From the NCBI GenBank assembly GCA_030591195.1, contig JAUVBO010000236.1:1-5745 (forward strand): DNA of 5,745 bases. Direction: 5' to 3'. A program made the position numbers and the translations under genes. The DNA comes from Pseudomonadota bacterium (GTDB lineage: Bacteria > Myxococcota > Polyangia > GCA-2747355 > JACKDQ01). Positions 5,301-5,745 of the stretch are shown here, piece by piece (positions within the stretch are counted from its first letter, which is position 1; the number at the start of each line of letters is the position of its first letter). The notes beneath the pieces were generated by a model. The model worked only from the letters and a program-made list of their open reading frames with translations, was not told the DNA's origin and searched no databases.

Positions 5301-5745
5301 AGGCGGTGGTGCGCTTCGTTCGGCTCGAGCACCGCTACCAGCGCGGCGCCTACAAGACCCTCGAGCTCGACGAGCAGCGCTGCGAGGTGCTCTCGCTCGC
5401 CGATAAGGACGCCGAGTGTACCTTCCGGACCCACAAGGGTGGGACCCACCTGATCAGCGCGACGATCACCGACCGCGAGGGCCGCGCCAACCGCACCGAC
5501 ATCACGCGCTGGGTCAGCGGGGGGCGGGCCCGTCGCGAGGCCCGGGTGGGCAAGCAGCAGGTTCAGCTGATCGCCGACCGCGAGACCTACCAGCCTGGCG
5601 ACACCGCGAAGCTCCTGGTCCAGGCGCCGTTTGCCGGCGCCGAGGGGCTGATGACCGTGCGTCGAGGGGGGCTGCGCCGCACCGAGCGCTTCCGCATCCA
5701 GGGCAGCTCGACCACCCTCGCGGTGCCGATCAGCGACGACGACCT
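2366..5745 (+). CDS. Alpha-2-macroglobulin family lipoprotein (3' end outside window)
   Basis: A very large extracytoplasmic protein; 1126 codons are visible and the frame is open at the right edge. The TTG start is chosen because it is the first start codon in frame after the elbB stop, has a purine-rich ribosome site, and yields a proper lipoprotein signal: n-region Arg3/Arg6/Arg8, hydrophobic core 13-23, lipobox L21-V22-A23-C24. Residues 25-53 are a Lys/Gly/Pro linker with a doubled ATKGKP motif. Three Ig-like modules follow, starting near 161, 263 and 387, each opening with a V-x-F strand and closing with a T-x-Y strand (Y217, Y338, Y436). Macroglobulin-type domains come next: GWVSRLRDGKPIPSA (606-620), LYRPKEEVRVKGWVR (707-721), EFKRPEFEV (805-813), and YQPGDTAKLLVQAPF (1075-1089). 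Cysteines come in close pairs (376/382 and 1006/1018), suggesting disulfides. Family role: bacterial A2Ms are thought to trap invading proteases in the periplasm. The bait region and CxEQ thioester would lie beyond the window, so a thioester-less YfaS-like form cannot be excluded. No frameshift is seen. Confidence 0.92.
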   Translation, partial: MSRPSRHRWLSQVVFLSALSLVACGKGCGDQPGAKDAGATKGKPEATKGKPPAGLTFRLTKGEGVGSGRDDRNRVAAGAPLSAGAASQLLSRMRKLAAQEGDQRAFALRAGSLPPPTTGQKISAVFPPPAPKGVKPTAQQPGSLQVLRQSPEGQANLAPHLSVTFSQPMVAVTSHADAVASNLPVKLSPKVEGKWRWIGTRTLLFEPTKRFPMATSYQASIAAGTRSALGGTLAAEKKWAFATPSLRLITRYPAGGPQPLDPVIIVGFDQRIDPDKVLAKIRLTASGEHWKLRRLAPPEIAEDPEIAQRVGALLGIKPDESRALVLRASRPLKPGTTYQVEVPPGTPSAEGPLTTEKQQGFSFATYDPLAVNGHNCKGSRKCRPLSQMWVRFNNPIDEEVFDPSTIKVKPEVPEMRVTVNGRWLYIAGQTRGRTTYRVVVPGSIKDIFGQKLGGSEVLSFSYGEASPRLFAMGGMFRTLDPRGARRFRFRSINHRELDLRVYRVAPKDWGAFRQFVRRGIRERPPKDPPGKLRISKRLQIGGEPDQLVTTEVDLRPALTGGKGQLVVLVKQRPFPQEAYRRQFIVSWIQVTELAVDAFVDRERLLGWVSRLRDGKPIPSARISLVTSKGPDLAADGEATVSTTASGLGTLSLPAAGSQGDRVLVARTGDDLVMLPEAPHPWGGSSRWHRRSPIGESVRWYVFDDRKLYRPKEEVRVKGWVRLVDMGATAGVRQLPEAARKLSYRVIGPRGNEVGKGNARIGPLGGFDLRFKLTDRVNLGRARLVLRVGPVSATGTTYSHVFRIQEFKRPEFEVSSSVSEGPHLIRGAAEVTLVASYFAGGGLSNAAVSWRATASAGSFTPPGLSDYSFVGWRPSWWKATTPAFPTKNQSFSGRTDGKGRDRLGIHFDSVDPARPAAVTVAATVQDVNRQTWSTSSSLVVHPARHYVGMKTERYFVKRGKPMKVAVVVADLDGKRIAGSKAVVRFVRLEHRYQRGAYKTLELDEQRCEVLSLADKDAECTFRTHKGGTHLISATITDREGRANRTDITRWVSGGRARREARVGKQQVQLIADRETYQPGDTAKLLVQAPFAGAEGLMTVRRGGLRRTERFRIQGSSTTLAVPISDDD
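2480..2521 (+). repeat. Two-copy 21-bp direct repeat in the A2M linker
   Basis: The copies at 2480-2500 and 2501-2521 are nearly identical and encode ATKGKPE then ATKGKPP (residues 39-52), just after the lipidated cysteine. It is a short in-frame duplication lengthening the membrane-proximal linker, much like but smaller than the hexapeptide array at the left edge. Confidence 0.8.

Noticed and set aside
3977..5449. 490-codon open frame on the minus strand, antisense to the A2M gene
   Set aside because: It is a shadow of GC-rich codons: its product is an Arg/Leu/Val/Ala/Gly-rich string without recognisable domains, while the plus strand encodes clear macroglobulin motifs across the same bases.

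Overview
The window is GC-rich, and third codon positions in the real genes are almost all G or C. Three of its four genes encode predicted lipoproteins with N-terminal lipoboxes. This style (GC-rich, long Asp/Pro-rich lipoprotein linkers, small Cys-containing lipoprotein modules, large alpha-2-macroglobulin proteins) suggests a Gram-negative deltaproteobacterium-like organism, most likely Myxococcota. That assignment is an inference from composition and gene style; no taxonomic marker gene is present.

Layout. Minus strand, left side: a 3'-truncated lipoprotein (1-327) runs off the left edge. Its mature N-terminus is an Asp/Gly/Pro linker that becomes a perfect 18-bp tandem repeat coding (DQGLPP)n. 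A 186-bp gap separates it from a complete 248-aa lipoprotein (514-1260) built from two similar beta-rich modules, each with a pair of cysteines. A 322-bp divergent, relatively AT-rich intergenic region (1261-1582) follows. It holds a good extended -10 promoter for the leftward lipoprotein, a 19-bp inverted repeat, and a Shine-Dalgarno-preceded small ORF whose TGA overlaps the next start codon.

Plus strand, right side: elbB (1583-2242) encodes a DJ-1/PfpI-superfamily protein of the ElbB glyoxalase type. After 123 bp comes the 5' two-thirds or so of a very large alpha-2-macroglobulin (A2M) family lipoprotein, which begins at a TTG codon (2366) and is still open at the right edge (1126 codons visible).

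How they may work together. The A2M protein would be tethered to a membrane and act in the periplasm or at the outer envelope, probably as a protease trap. Whether it has the thioester is unknown because that part lies beyond the window. ElbB is cytoplasmic and its link to A2M is only positional. The two leftward lipoproteins have no recognisable enzymatic function. I see no clear undescribed multi-gene system. The points most worth a second look are the tandem-repeat lipoprotein, the duplicated two-module lipoprotein, the coupled leader ORF and inverted repeat in front of elbB, and the N-terminal series of Ig-like modules in the TTG-started A2M protein. No tRNA, rRNA, CRISPR array, insertion sequence or convincing intrinsic terminator was found.
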